Shown one piece after another: positions 6,853 through 15,452 of a stretch of 33,958 nucleotides of DNA. The DNA comes from an uncultured Hungatella sp. (GTDB lineage Bacteria > Bacillota > Clostridia > Lachnospirales > Lachnospiraceae), in NCBI GenBank assembly GCA_947089145.1, contig CAMUJH010000044.1, forward strand, positions 1 to 33,958, read 5' to 3'. Positions within the stretch are counted from its first letter, which is position 1. Each line of letters opens with the position of its first letter. The notes beneath the pieces are model-generated. The model had not been told where the DNA came from and ran no database searches. It saw only the letters and a program-made list of their open reading frames with translations. A program made the position numbers and the translations under genes.

Positions 6853-8766
6853 GTGGAACGGCAGAAAGCCTGGCAGCAGCCTTTGGCTGTTTTCGCTGCG
6901 TTTGTGCTCTTTTTTTCTTTGCTATTTTATGGAGATAACAAATATCAGGCGCCGCCTCCCTATGGAAAGTCTGGGGTGCTGGCCCTGAATGAGGATAATC
7001 TAAGACGAAATAACCCTGTTTTTCTAATAGACGGCTGGCTGCTGACGGATGGGCGTGCTGCGGACAAGCCTACCTATATTGGCGAATTTTCTAACCTTCA
7101 GCGGGGAGATCTGTCGGTTTGGCCTCACGGACGGGCACGTTATCAGCTGACTCTGCGCTATGACGGCACGCCTCAGATCGTGGCGGTGGATTTCCCGCAG
7201 CTGTCTTCATGGTATTCCATTTCCGCAGACGGGAAAGAGCTTGCCCAGGGCATAGGCAATGGGTGGATTACATTTTTACTGACATCAGGAGATCATGTTT
7301 TGACTGTGGAAACCACGTCAAAATCAGGATATTACAGCGGGATGTATTATCCGCCGATGCTGGGGACGGTTGAGATGCTTTTACGGATGCGCAGCATCAG
7401 AAGCTTTGCCTATGCCCTGGCATTTTTTCTGCCTCTGGTCCTGGCGCTGTTTACGATTTTTCTCTGGAGGTCAGGAGGCAGCCTAAGCCGTTGGTTTGGT
7501 ATCCTGTGCTGCTGCTATGCACTCTATATATTTCGGTATTTTGTATTTCTTTTTTCAATGTCTGTGGTGCGGTACTGGTTTTTAGCAGAGAATCTGGCTC
7601 TGTACGGCCTGTGTTTCTGCATAGTGCAGCTTACCGCGCTGGCTTCTGGCGATTCCCGCGGCAAAGCGTGGCAATGGGTTCGGGGAGTACTGTCTGTGCT
7701 GCCAGTGCTGCTGATAACACTGTGCCTGATGATCCCAGTGCTGCCATGGGCGGTTTATGTCCACAGCAGGCTGACGGATAGCTACTATATAGTTACTTTT
7801 TTCTGCGCAGCTTTTTATGCCGTGAAGGGGATAAAGGGACAGAGCTGGGAGGGCAGGTATACTCTGACAGGATGCCTGGTGTTTGGCTGCAGCTTGCTGG
7901 CCAACCTGCTTTTCTCTAATTTATTTGAGCCCATCTGCTTTTTCTGGCAGTTTGAGTGGTGCGGCCTTTTCCTGGTTCTGCTGTTTGGCGCTATGATGAT
8001 TTCCCGCAGCCGCCGTCTTCTGCAGGAAAACGATGCGCTTACCAATCATCTGGAGGAACAGGTAAGAAAGCGTACAGAGGAGATTAATGGACTTTTGAAT
8101 GAGCGTAAAGCCTTCTTCTCGGATCTGGCCCATGATTTAAAGGCGCCGGTGTTTGCCACCCAGTCTTTTATAGAGGCTATCCGCAGAAGCGGAGTCGGTG
8201 TAGATACAGAATTACGGAGCTATCTTGACCAGGCAGAGGCCAAGCAGCAGGAAATGGCCCGGCGGCTTCAGGGACTGTCTACGATTCATGAGCTGGATAA
8301 AATTGAGGGGGAACGGGTTCGGATATCCGTTCAGGAGATGCTTTCGGAAATTTATGCGGCTTACCATGGGGAAGCCGAAGTGCAGGCAGTGTATTTTTTT
8401 GTGGAACCGCTGAGAGAAGAAGCGTTTTTAATGGCCCAGCCGGAAAAGATTAACATCCTTTTTGAAAACCTTATTTACAATGCGCTGAAAGCTACGCCTC
8501 GGGACGGGAACATCCACGTATCAGCCTGCATAGAGGACGGTAAAATACGCATTGTTGTGGCGGATACCGGCTGCGGCATTCCTAAAGAGGAACTGCCTTT
8601 TATTTTTAAACGATTTTATGTCGGGGCAAATAACAGAGGCAGCGGTACCGGATTGGGGCTTTATATTGTACATGGCATTGTGGCTGAACTGGGAGGTACT
8701 ATTGACGTTTGTTCTGAGGCGGATATGGGTACGAAGTTTATTATGGAGTTTCCCCAGAGCGTTTAA
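6853..8766 (+). CDS. Membrane sensor histidine kinase (HisKA type, multi-TM sensor)
   Basis: The likely partner of the fused regulator. GTG 6853 (637 residues) is chosen because AGGAGG (6842-6847) lies 5 bases upstream; ATG 6832 is in frame but lacks a ribosome binding site. One transmembrane segment lies at residues 10-27, then an extracellular beta-rich domain at about 30-170 (sugar-binding-like jelly roll by appearance only), then a cluster of about seven transmembrane segments at about 183-380. This layout resembles 7TMR-DISM sensors. A coiled linker leads to the HisKA H-box DLAHDLKAP with H427. The ATPase domain has the N-box FENLIYNALKA (N543), the G1 box DTGCGIP (D571) and the G2 box GSGTGLGLYIV. 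All catalytic boxes are intact. The signal sensed is unknown. Confidence 0.9.
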   Translation: MERQKAWQQPLAVFAAFVLFFSLLFYGDNKYQAPPPYGKSGVLALNEDNLRRNNPVFLIDGWLLTDGRAADKPTYIGEFSNLQRGDLSVWPHGRARYQLTLRYDGTPQIVAVDFPQLSSWYSISADGKELAQGIGNGWITFLLTSGDHVLTVETTSKSGYYSGMYYPPMLGTVEMLLRMRSIRSFAYALAFFLPLVLALFTIFLWRSGGSLSRWFGILCCCYALYIFRYFVFLFSMSVVRYWFLAENLALYGLCFCIVQLTALASGDSRGKAWQWVRGVLSVLPVLLITLCLMIPVLPWAVYVHSRLTDSYYIVTFFCAAFYAVKGIKGQSWEGRYTLTGCLVFGCSLLANLLFSNLFEPICFFWQFEWCGLFLVLLFGAMMISRSRRLLQENDALTNHLEEQVRKRTEEINGLLNERKAFFSDLAHDLKAPVFATQSFIEAIRRSGVGVDTELRSYLDQAEAKQQEMARRLQGLSTIHELDKIEGERVRISVQEMLSEIYAAYHGEAEVQAVYFFVEPLREEAFLMAQPEKINILFENLIYNALKATPRDGNIHVSACIEDGKIRIVVADTGCGIPKEELPFIFKRFYVGANNRGSGTGLGLYIVHGIVAELGGTIDVCSEADMGTKFIMEFPQSV

Positions 8767-8780
8767 AGGCTCTGGGGAAA
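8749..8780. terminator. Perfect hairpin overlapping the kinase stop codon, between convergent genes
   Basis: TTTCCCCAGAGC (8749-8760) and GCTCTGGGGAAA (8769-8780) form a perfect 12-bp stem around GTTTAAAG, which contains the TAA stop. Neither strand shows a clear T tract. It lies between the converging kinase and surface-protein genes (50 bases apart), so a bidirectional terminator or transcript-end stabiliser is plausible. Confidence 0.55.
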
Positions 8781-8816
8781 TGTCTGCCATGAAAAACAAA
8801 TAAAGACGTGTAATCA

Positions 8817-11276
8817 TTATTTTTTAAACAGAAGCCTGCGCAGTTTATCTGCGATTTTTTTTGCCCTTTGGACGTATGGGCTGCTTATGGCTAAACAGAT
8901 GGCAGCCGCTGCTGCTATGGGAAGCAGGGGGCTGTATGTCCCTGCCTTGCTGTCAGAGGCATTTTTCTGGCCAGACATGGCTGAGGCGGCGGCCGGATGG
9001 GCTGCTACAGCAGGAGGCTCCGGTGATGCCTGGACTGCCTGACTGCCGTTTTCTGTCTCGGCAGCGGCGGCAGTTTCAGAGCTTGTTTCCTCAGGAGACG
9101 TATCTGCTGTGCCCTGGTTTTCCATGCGTGGCTGGGGGAGAGCCCTAAGTGTGCCTGCCGTAGATTCACGTTCCTGGCAGCCTTCGGTTTCCGGGCCGGA
9201 AGGTTCAGCGGCCTGTGACTCTGCTTTAGGAGTCTGAGAGAGCCTTGGAGCCTTAAACAAAGTGGAGTCTGTCCGAAATACGATTTCAAATCCGCCTGGA
9301 ACAAAATCGTTTTCCCTATGGGGCTGGCTGCCCTGGTCGGGACCTCCTGAAATATTTGCGTTTGGATTGGAGGGCTTAGGCATATTAGGGGATTCAGGCG
9401 GGGGACTGCCTGTCTGCACGGCGGTTTCAGACGTATGGGCTTTGGACTCGCTTTCCCAATAAGCCTCAGTTTCCTGGCCGGATTCTTCCTCAGGATGAAC
9501 CGGCTGGGACGTCTTTGGGGGATCAGAAAACGGGTCTTCCTGCTTGTCTGCGGGACTTAAGGCAGACTCCTGGGGCTGTGTTGGCAATTCTTCGGATTCG
9601 GCTTCTGAAGGTGCGGGAGAACCCTGGGAATCCGCAGGAAGATAAGGTCTTTGCCCTTCTTCTGTTCCGTCGCCTTTACTGCCGTTGCCGGCGTTGCCCT
9701 GGTTTCCTCCGGAGCCTTCCAGTTTTGGCAGCTGAAGCGGAATATCGTAAGTGCCGGGCCATGGGAGGATGAGCTGCCGGCCGTCGTAAACGCCGCCTTC
9801 AATTTTCAGGCCCACAAGGAAAGGGGCAGGAGTGCCTCCTGAGTTTTCAGCTTCCAGATAAGACCGATAAGGCTCCCAGTCACGGCTGATTACCAATGCG
9901 TGGCTGCTGGAGGCAGTTAAAGGCTGGGCATTGACTGCCCCCAGCAGTAAATGGGAAGGCACTTCTGACCATTTTGTATCGCCTGCGGAAAGTGAGTAGG
10001 CATGAATGGCTGCGGCGCCGGTTGGTTTCAGATCAAAGGCCATATGCAGCCCGGAGTTTTCGGCCATCAATGTTCCGGTGGGATTCTCATTTTCTGAGAT
10101 TACATTTAAAACCAGCCGGACCTCCAGATTATCCTGGCTGATCCTCGTAGGCTTATCCAATACAAAAATGCCCATTGGCGTATTCAGGACAGTATCCGCA
10201 GGGATTATCATCTCTTCGGCGGCATCAAGGATTGTCACACTATCACCGGCGGTAAGCCGGGGAAGGGTCACAGGCTTCCATGTGACCGGACAGTCGATGG
10301 TATCATCTGCGAAGAAAAGGTTCATCTTGAAAAGGTTAATTTTAATAGGGAGCGTATCCGGTAAATATGCAGCTATGTCTTTGGGAGCGGCATCTGCTCT
10401 TATGGTAAGCTGGTATCTGCCATAACGGCGGGCAGGCCACGGCCACCATTCCGTGACAGACATAGAAGAAGTGAAAGTGGCTGCGGAAGTAATCTCTTCG
10501 GGAAGCGGCTGCGGTTTTCCCCGGTCAATGCTCACTGTCTGAGATTCAAAGGCGGTTTCATCTTTGCGTATAAATCTCAGCTTCAGGTAGAAACAATCAA
10601 TGGCTTTGTCGATATAGCTTTTAAACGGTTCGGCAAAGGGTCGAAGAAAGAACTGATTCTGCATGGATTTCGGCTCATTTTCCTTGGCGGCAGGCAATTT
10701 TAGATCCAAGCCGCAGACAGTGTAGGCTTCCCCGTCTAAGGAGTACAGAAGCTGGATAGCAGCCAGATCGGAAGCGGATACGGAAAAGGTGCCGTATACA
10801 TAGTATCCCTGGCCGTCATGTTCAATGCAGGCTTTAAACTCAGGCATTTCAGCAGGAACAGGTACACCCTCCTGCCATTCTGCCCCAGAAGAAGATTCTG
10901 ACCGGGAGGCATCGGAAGATGAAGCAGTCGATTCCTCTTGTATGCCTGCCGGTTTCTGGGGGAAAGCATCAGAAGGGTAAATGTCTTCTTCTGTGCCTGC
11001 CGCCTGCTGCCGCAAAGCGTCGGAAGGTGAAGCGGCTGTTTTCTCTCCTGTGCCTGCCGGTTTCTGCCGCAGAGCGTCAGAAAGTGAAGCGGCTGTCCCT
11101 TCTTTGGTGTTCTGCGGTTTGGGAAGGAAATCGAGAGGAGACGAGACGGTAACCTTTTCTTCTATGGTTCCCGATTCCGGCGGCATTCGATCTGCTTTTA
11201 CGGTATATGCCGGAGCGATGTTTGAAATTATGGTCAGCACTGCTAACGCTGCTGCCAGTTTCTGCTGTATTTTCAT
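8817..11276 (-). CDS. Large secreted, Pro/Glu/Ser-rich surface protein with C-terminal membrane anchor
   Basis: I recognise no family for this 819-residue protein. The start is the ATG whose first base is 11276, with GGAG 9 bases upstream; an in-frame GTG at 11291 overlaps that site. Residues 1-28 form a signal peptide (MKIQQKLAAALAVLTIISNI). Residues about 67-121 hold three tandem 17-19-residue repeats beginning SDA. Residues about 140-520 are a beta-rich region, probably globular, with few cysteines and several Trp (VTEWWPWPARRYG). Residues about 525-770 are low-complexity Pro/Glu/Ser/Gly/Ala, like a wall-spanning stalk. A transmembrane helix at about 782-798 (LLPIAAAAAICLAI) is followed by a strongly basic tail (KKIADKLRRLLFKK). 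There is no LPXTG motif. It converges with the kinase gene and diverges from the second regulator. A surface sensor, adhesin or signalling partner role is only a guess. Confidence 0.8.
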   Translation of the reverse strand: MKIQQKLAAALAVLTIISNIAPAYTVKADRMPPESGTIEEKVTVSSPLDFLPKPQNTKEGTAASLSDALRQKPAGTGEKTAASPSDALRQQAAGTEEDIYPSDAFPQKPAGIQEESTASSSDASRSESSSGAEWQEGVPVPAEMPEFKACIEHDGQGYYVYGTFSVSASDLAAIQLLYSLDGEAYTVCGLDLKLPAAKENEPKSMQNQFFLRPFAEPFKSYIDKAIDCFYLKLRFIRKDETAFESQTVSIDRGKPQPLPEEITSAATFTSSMSVTEWWPWPARRYGRYQLTIRADAAPKDIAAYLPDTLPIKINLFKMNLFFADDTIDCPVTWKPVTLPRLTAGDSVTILDAAEEMIIPADTVLNTPMGIFVLDKPTRISQDNLEVRLVLNVISENENPTGTLMAENSGLHMAFDLKPTGAAAIHAYSLSAGDTKWSEVPSHLLLGAVNAQPLTASSSHALVISRDWEPYRSYLEAENSGGTPAPFLVGLKIEGGVYDGRQLILPWPGTYDIPLQLPKLEGSGGNQGNAGNGSKGDGTEEGQRPYLPADSQGSPAPSEAESEELPTQPQESALSPADKQEDPFSDPPKTSQPVHPEEESGQETEAYWESESKAHTSETAVQTGSPPPESPNMPKPSNPNANISGGPDQGSQPHRENDFVPGGFEIVFRTDSTLFKAPRLSQTPKAESQAAEPSGPETEGCQERESTAGTLRALPQPRMENQGTADTSPEETSSETAAAAETENGSQAVQASPEPPAVAAHPAAASAMSGQKNASDSKAGTYSPLLPIAAAAAICLAISSPYVQRAKKIADKLRRLLFKK
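10914..11078 (-). repeat. Tandem 51-57-bp coding repeats in the surface-protein gene
   Basis: Three in-frame units encode 19, 17 and 19 residues, each starting with Asp-Ala after Ser and containing a Q(K/Q)(P/A)AG core. The DNA marker TGCCTGCC recurs at 10943, 10994 and 11051 on the plus strand. Repeat number may vary between strains. Confidence 0.75.
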
Positions 11277-11664
11277 AAATAGGTACTCCACTTTCTATGG
11301 TCTTGGGAAGATTCTTTTATCAATTCAACTGAGATGCCGTTCACGCAGTTTCAGCTACATTTTGCACCGACATCAGTTTTTGAGGGGAAGTTATGGTATA
11401 GTATGATTTGTAGATAAAAAGATAATTAAGTAAATTATACAAAATATACTATAAAACGAATAGCACAGCCAGCTCCTTATACGATTTTACTATATTTATT
11501 TTATGTAATGGCTATTTTAGAGAATATCTTAATAGAAATCTATAGTCATGTCAAGTCTTGCCGTTATTTCCCGAAAATGAAAAACACACCCAAAAGCGGC
11601 AAAAAGTCAGAGCAGAACGCAGGAGGAGAGCTTGTGCAGGCTATGGAGAGGATATGGTTCTTTT
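11277..11664. promoter_or_regulatory. AT-rich divergent intergenic region
   Basis: This gap separates the minus-strand surface-protein gene from the plus-strand second regulator and must hold both promoters. It is much more AT-rich than its surroundings at about 11395-11545. A weak plus-strand candidate is TTGAGG (11380-11385), 16 bases, TATGAT (11402-11407). The minus strand has a TATAAT-like box around 11433-11438 without a good -35. GCCGTT and GCAGTT (11336-11350) are weak matches to half of a LytTR site. No gene of convincing size is present. Confidence 0.4.
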
Positions 11665-12402
11665 ATGATAAGGGTAGCATTTTGTGATGATGATTTGTCT
11701 GCTTTAAACGAAATTCATGTTTTGCTTAACCGATACAGTGCAAATTGCAATCGGGAAATCGCACATGATGCTTTTCACAGCTCTTTGGAGCTGCTGGCTG
11801 AGGTTGAAAAGGGGAAACGCTTTGACATAATGCTGCTGGATATTCTCATGCCGGGGGAAAACGGAATCAATACGGCGAAAGAGATTAGGCAGCATGACAA
11901 CATGGTAAAAATAATTTTTTTAACATCATCCTCAGAGTTTGCCGTAGAATCCTATGAAGTAGGTGCTTTTTTTTACCAGATAAAGCCGATTTGGGAGGAA
12001 AATTTTTTCTGCCTGATGGACTCGGCTATCTGCGAGTGCAGCAAAGAGCAGCAAAAAGGGCTGATCCTGCGCTGCAAAAGCGGGATCACGCGGATCGACC
12101 TGGACAGGCTGGAGTACTGTGAAGTGATTGGGCGTACGTTACTATTTCACATAAAAAACGGAACCATATTGGAAAGCATAGGAAGCTTGGATGAACTGTG
12201 CAGCCAGCTGGCGCAGTACGACGATTTTCTGCGTCCCCACCGCTCGTTTTTGATTAATATGAAATACGTTCAGAGCATTTCTTATAAGGCGATTATTATG
12301 GACAGCTTGGCTCAGATCCCTATACCTCATGGGAAATGTTCCGAAATCAAAAACAGGTATCTTGAGTATGCGTTTAGCAGAAGGCAGATTTTTGTGTCAT
12401 GA
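11665..12402 (+). CDS. LytTR-family response regulator
   Basis: A cytoplasmic DNA-binding response regulator of 245 residues, of the AgrA/LytR class. The receiver is at residues 1-120 with the acidic cluster C-D8-D9-D10, phosphoacceptor D59 in LLDILMPG, switch T87 and K107, all conserved. The LytTR domain is at about 138-240 with RPHRSFLIN. ATG 11665 is used because the product then begins MIRVAFCDDD as in the family. An in-frame TTG at 11632 has a better ribosome binding site (AGGAGG at 11621-11626) and would add 11 residues. It is a paralogue of the first half of the fused regulator at 5370. Its stop overlaps the next gene's ATG by 4 bases, so it should be translationally coupled to the GHKL kinase. 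Confidence 0.9.
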   Translation: MIRVAFCDDDLSALNEIHVLLNRYSANCNREIAHDAFHSSLELLAEVEKGKRFDIMLLDILMPGENGINTAKEIRQHDNMVKIIFLTSSSEFAVESYEVGAFFYQIKPIWEENFFCLMDSAICECSKEQQKGLILRCKSGITRIDLDRLEYCEVIGRTLLFHIKNGTILESIGSLDELCSQLAQYDDFLRPHRSFLINMKYVQSISYKAIIMDSLAQIPIPHGKCSEIKNRYLEYAFSRRQIFVS

Positions 12403-13667
12403 GCAGTGTCTATCTGATTAACTTTACTTCGGTAGGCATATTCGGCATGATTTTGTCCGCTGCATTCTGTGACATTGCCTGGACGCAGAAGAAGCGCAGA
12501 ATCATGGCAGGCGGGATGGCCGCCATCCTGGCATTTCAGGGGATTGTCTATTTTTTTATCGGCCCGTCTATGGCGGAGCGTTTTTATCCCATTACCACAC
12601 ATATTCCGCTGGCTTTGCTGCTTTGCGCTCTCAGAAGGAAATGGTTTTGGCCGGTGATTTCGGTTCTCACAGCATACCTATGCTGCCAGCCGCGCAGATG
12701 GGTGGCGCTTTTTACCGTGGCAGTATTGTCTGGCGGCCCTATGATGCAGAGCGTAACAGAATTGGCTGCGACGCTGCCGCTGCTGCTGCTTTTAGTGCGG
12801 TTTGCTGCCCCTGCGGTGCGATCCATTTCCCGCTATACGATATCTGTGCAGTGTCAGTTTGGCTTGATTCCCATACTCTATTATGGGTTTGACTATTTAA
12901 CACGGATCTATACCGATCTGCTGACAAAAGGTGTCCTGGCAGCAGTGGAATTTATGCCATTTGTATGCTGCATGGCATATTTAATTTTTGCACTTAGGAC
13001 TTTTGAGGCGGAACGGATGCGCAGCCAGATGGAACAGACACAGACCAGCCTGAATATCCAGATTTCCCAGGCTGTCCGGGAGATTGAAGCCCTGCGGGAA
13101 TCCCAGGAGAAGGCAAGGGCTTACCGCCATGATTTACGCCATCATATGCAATATCTTTCCTCCTGCGTTGAAAGCGGGAGATATGAACAGGCGCAGGCAT
13201 ATATTCAGGAGATTAGCTCAGAGATTGAGGCCAATAAGGTAACAAACTTCTGCGAAAATGAGGAGGTAAATCTGATATTTTCTGCCTTTGCCGGGCGGGC
13301 CCGCAGGCATGGCATTCCGATTGAAATCAAAGCTGCCGTCCCCCAGTCTGTCCCTGTATCGGAAAGTGATCTGTGTGTGCTGCTGTCCAACGCAATGGAA
13401 AATGCACTGCATGCCTGCATGAAGCAGAAAGAAAAAGGGCTGGCCGGCGGAATAGAAGTATCTGTCTATGAAAGAAAAGGGAAATTCCTTTTGCAGATTA
13501 TAAATTCCTGTGGGGAAGATGTAACTTTTGTCAAAGGAGTTCCCGTTGCGGACAATCCGGACCATGGGATTGGCGTGCGCAGCATCTGCGCCATCGTGGA
13601 AAAATACAAAGGTATCTATATGTTTCAGCTTAAAGACGACCAGTTTATTCTTCGGGTGTCCTTTTAA
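12399..13667 (+). CDS. AgrC-like GHKL sensor histidine kinase
   Basis: A 422-residue membrane kinase and the cognate partner of the LytTR regulator, whose stop codon it overlaps (ATGA). The N-terminal half (about residues 1-205) has about six hydrophobic segments, the usual sensor layout of AgrC/ComD-type peptide-sensing kinases. A coiled segment (about 210-240) leads to the dimerisation and phosphoacceptor helix YRHDLRHHMQYL with H244. The ATPase domain (about 320-422) has the GHKL N-box SNAMENALHAC and a short C-terminal glycine loop HGIGVRSI. No adjacent precursor-peptide or AgrB-like processing gene was found, so a peptide ligand is not established. Transcription probably ends at the hairpin at 13754. 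Confidence 0.9.
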   Translation: MSSVYLINFTSVGIFGMILSAAFCDIAWTQKKRRIMAGGMAAILAFQGIVYFFIGPSMAERFYPITTHIPLALLLCALRRKWFWPVISVLTAYLCCQPRRWVALFTVAVLSGGPMMQSVTELAATLPLLLLLVRFAAPAVRSISRYTISVQCQFGLIPILYYGFDYLTRIYTDLLTKGVLAAVEFMPFVCCMAYLIFALRTFEAERMRSQMEQTQTSLNIQISQAVREIEALRESQEKARAYRHDLRHHMQYLSSCVESGRYEQAQAYIQEISSEIEANKVTNFCENEEVNLIFSAFAGRARRHGIPIEIKAAVPQSVPVSESDLCVLLSNAMENALHACMKQKEKGLAGGIEVSVYERKGKFLLQIINSCGEDVTFVKGVPVADNPDHGIGVRSICAIVEKYKGIYMFQLKDDQFILRVSF

Positions 13668-13753
13668 AGAAATGTCGATTGGATGCAGTTTCCTGTCGAT
13701 TCATGATGGAAGATTCATTTTTCCAGACTGTTGCGGTACATTATATCCAGGTG

Positions 13754-13774
13754 GCGGCAGCATGCCGCATTTTT
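13754..13774 (+). terminator. Rho-independent terminator after the GHKL kinase
   Basis: GCGGCA (13754-13759) and TGCCGC (13763-13768) enclose the triloop GCA, followed by A and five T (13770-13774). It is short but well formed and separates the two-component operon from the SPFH gene. Confidence 0.7.
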
Positions 13775-13872
13775 AAACAGGTGTTTGCGAAACTCAAAAA
13801 CTTGATGAATATTCCCCGCAATTTTGATTTTCGCAATCACCTGATTTTTGAAGGAAGAAGGGAGTCGGCGCT

Positions 13873-15201
13873 ATGGGGCTTATTAAGGCAGGAATAGGTG
13901 CGCTGGGAGGTACGTTTGCGGATCAATGGAAAGAGTTTTTCTACTGCGACGCTTTGGAAAAGGACGTCATGGTGACAAAGGGAAGGAAGCGCACGACTTC
14001 TCGTTCGTCTAACACAAAAGGGAATGACAATATTATATCCAACGGCAGCGTCGTTGCCGTAGCTGACGGCCAGTGCATGATTATTGTGGAGCAGGGCAAG
14101 ATTGTGGAAGCGTGTGCAGAACCTGGGCAGTTCCGATACGACACGTCTACGGAACCCAGCATTTTTGCGGGGAATCTTGGGGCCAACATAATGGAAACCT
14201 TTAAGACCATTGGCAAGCGGTTTGCATTTGGCGGTGATACAGGCAAAGACCAGAGGGTGTATTATTTTAACACGAAGGAACTGACAGACAATAAATTCGG
14301 AACGCCGAACCCGATCCCTTTCCGGGTGGTGGATCTAAAAATCGGGCTGGATGTGGATGTATCCGTCCGCTGTTCAGGAGTCTATTCTTATAAAATTGAT
14401 AATCCCCTGTTATTTTACGCCAATGTCTGCGGAAACGTGGAGCAGGATTATATGCGGGACGAGCTGGACAGCCAGCTGAAGACGGAGTTTATCAGCGCCC
14501 TGCAGCCGGCCTTTGGCAGGCTGTCCGACCTGGAGCTGCGCCCTAATCAGATCGTATCCCACAATGCAGAGCTGGAAGATGCGATGAATGCCGCCCTTTC
14601 GAAGAAATGGGGAGAGCTGAGGGGACTGAAAATCGTCAGCATTGCCTTAGGATCAGTTACCCTGCCTCCAGAAGATGCTGAGATGATCAAACAGCTTCAG
14701 CGCACGGCTGTCCTGCAGAATCCCACCATGGCAGGGGCTGCGCTGGCAGGAGCCCAGGCGGATGCCATGAAAGCTGCGGCATCCAATTCTGCAGGTGCCA
14801 TGACAGGCTTCATGGGCATGGGAATGGCTATGAACGCGGGAGGCGGCATGAACCCTCAGGATCTGTTTGCCATGGGCCAGCAGCAGAGAGCGTCAGCCCA
14901 GCCGCAGCCGGCAAGGCGGCAGATTCAGGCCGGAAGCTGGAGATGCTCCTGCGGCGCGGCGGCATCAGGAAAGTTCTGCCCGGAATGCGGCTTGCCAAAA
15001 CCTGCAGATAACGGCGGATGGACATGTTCCTGCGGGACGGTGAATAAAGGCAGGTTCTGCCAGAACTGCGGCTTAAGGAAACCAGAGGGAGCGCCCCTTT
15101 ACCGGTGTGACAAATGCGGGTGGGAACCGGCGGATGCTGCTCATCCTCCCAAGTTCTGCCCGGAATGCGGTGACCCGTTTGACGAGAATGACAGAACATA
15201 A
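13873..15201 (+). CDS. SPFH-domain protein with C-terminal zinc ribbons (YdjI-like)
   Basis: The 442-residue product resembles the SPFH / 'virion core protein-like' family that includes B. subtilis YdjI, which acts with YdjG and YdjH at the membrane. The start is ATG 13873 after GAAGAAGGGAG. The SPFH core spans about residues 40-290. A flexible Ala/Met/Gly/Gln segment covers about 290-350 (MTGFMGMGMAMNAGGGM). The C-terminus has three Cys4-type ribbons: CSCG...CPECG, CSCG...CQNCG and CDKCG...CPECG. No signal peptide or transmembrane helix is present, so membrane association would be peripheral. The zinc-ribbon and TPM genes follow in the same direction, matching the ydj set. No PspA-like gene (B. 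subtilis ydjF) is adjacent. A terminator separates it from the next gene. Confidence 0.85.
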   Translation: MGLIKAGIGALGGTFADQWKEFFYCDALEKDVMVTKGRKRTTSRSSNTKGNDNIISNGSVVAVADGQCMIIVEQGKIVEACAEPGQFRYDTSTEPSIFAGNLGANIMETFKTIGKRFAFGGDTGKDQRVYYFNTKELTDNKFGTPNPIPFRVVDLKIGLDVDVSVRCSGVYSYKIDNPLLFYANVCGNVEQDYMRDELDSQLKTEFISALQPAFGRLSDLELRPNQIVSHNAELEDAMNAALSKKWGELRGLKIVSIALGSVTLPPEDAEMIKQLQRTAVLQNPTMAGAALAGAQADAMKAAASNSAGAMTGFMGMGMAMNAGGGMNPQDLFAMGQQQRASAQPQPARRQIQAGSWRCSCGAAASGKFCPECGLPKPADNGGWTCSCGTVNKGRFCQNCGLRKPEGAPLYRCDKCGWEPADAAHPPKFCPECGDPFDENDRT

Positions 15202-15212
15202 ACAGGAATTCC

Positions 15213-15245
15213 ATGCCGCTTTCTATAACGATAAAGCGGCATTTT
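15213..15245 (+). terminator. Terminator after the SPFH gene
   Basis: ATGCCGCTTT (15213-15222) and AAAGCGGCAT (15233-15242) form a perfect 10-bp stem, followed by TTT. The A/T-flanked stem could also work in the opposite direction. Confidence 0.75.
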
Positions 15246-15317
15246 GAATATGGAGACAGCTAAAATGTACCCTCGGAATCTCTCCGGCACCCTTCTTTGC
15301 GGCTGATTTTCCGTCAT

Positions 15318-15374
15318 ATGCACATAAATTTAATCAACGTACGTTCCACGTACGCCTCATAAATTTATGTGCAT
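15318..15374. repeat. 57-base nested palindrome upstream of the zinc-ribbon gene
   Basis: The outer arms (15318-15332 and 15360-15374, beginning ATGCACATAAA) are perfect over 15 bp. A symmetric 5 x 5 internal loop follows, then a perfect inner stem CGTACGT (15338-15344) with ACGTACG (15348-15354) around loop TCC. It lies 79 bases before the zinc-ribbon ATG. There is no T tract, so it is not a classic terminator. It could be a processed RNA hairpin, a protein-binding site or a miniature mobile element. Confidence 0.75.
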
Positions 15375-15452
15375 CTGACAAAGAATCATCTCACAAAATC
15401 AGGGACAGAGAGACTTCGAGAGCGCATTAAAGAAAAGCGGAGGAGGAGCCGG

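Noticed and set aside
10914-11078. Tandem repeats considered as a CRISPR-like array
   Set aside because: The units are in frame, contiguous, without unique spacers, and encode a protein repeat.
11336-11350. Pair of GCCGTT/GCAGTT half-sites as a LytTR operator
   Set aside because: Each deviates from the LytTR consensus and the 9-base spacing is wrong for a dimer, which usually needs about two helical turns; kept only as a weak note on the intergenic region.
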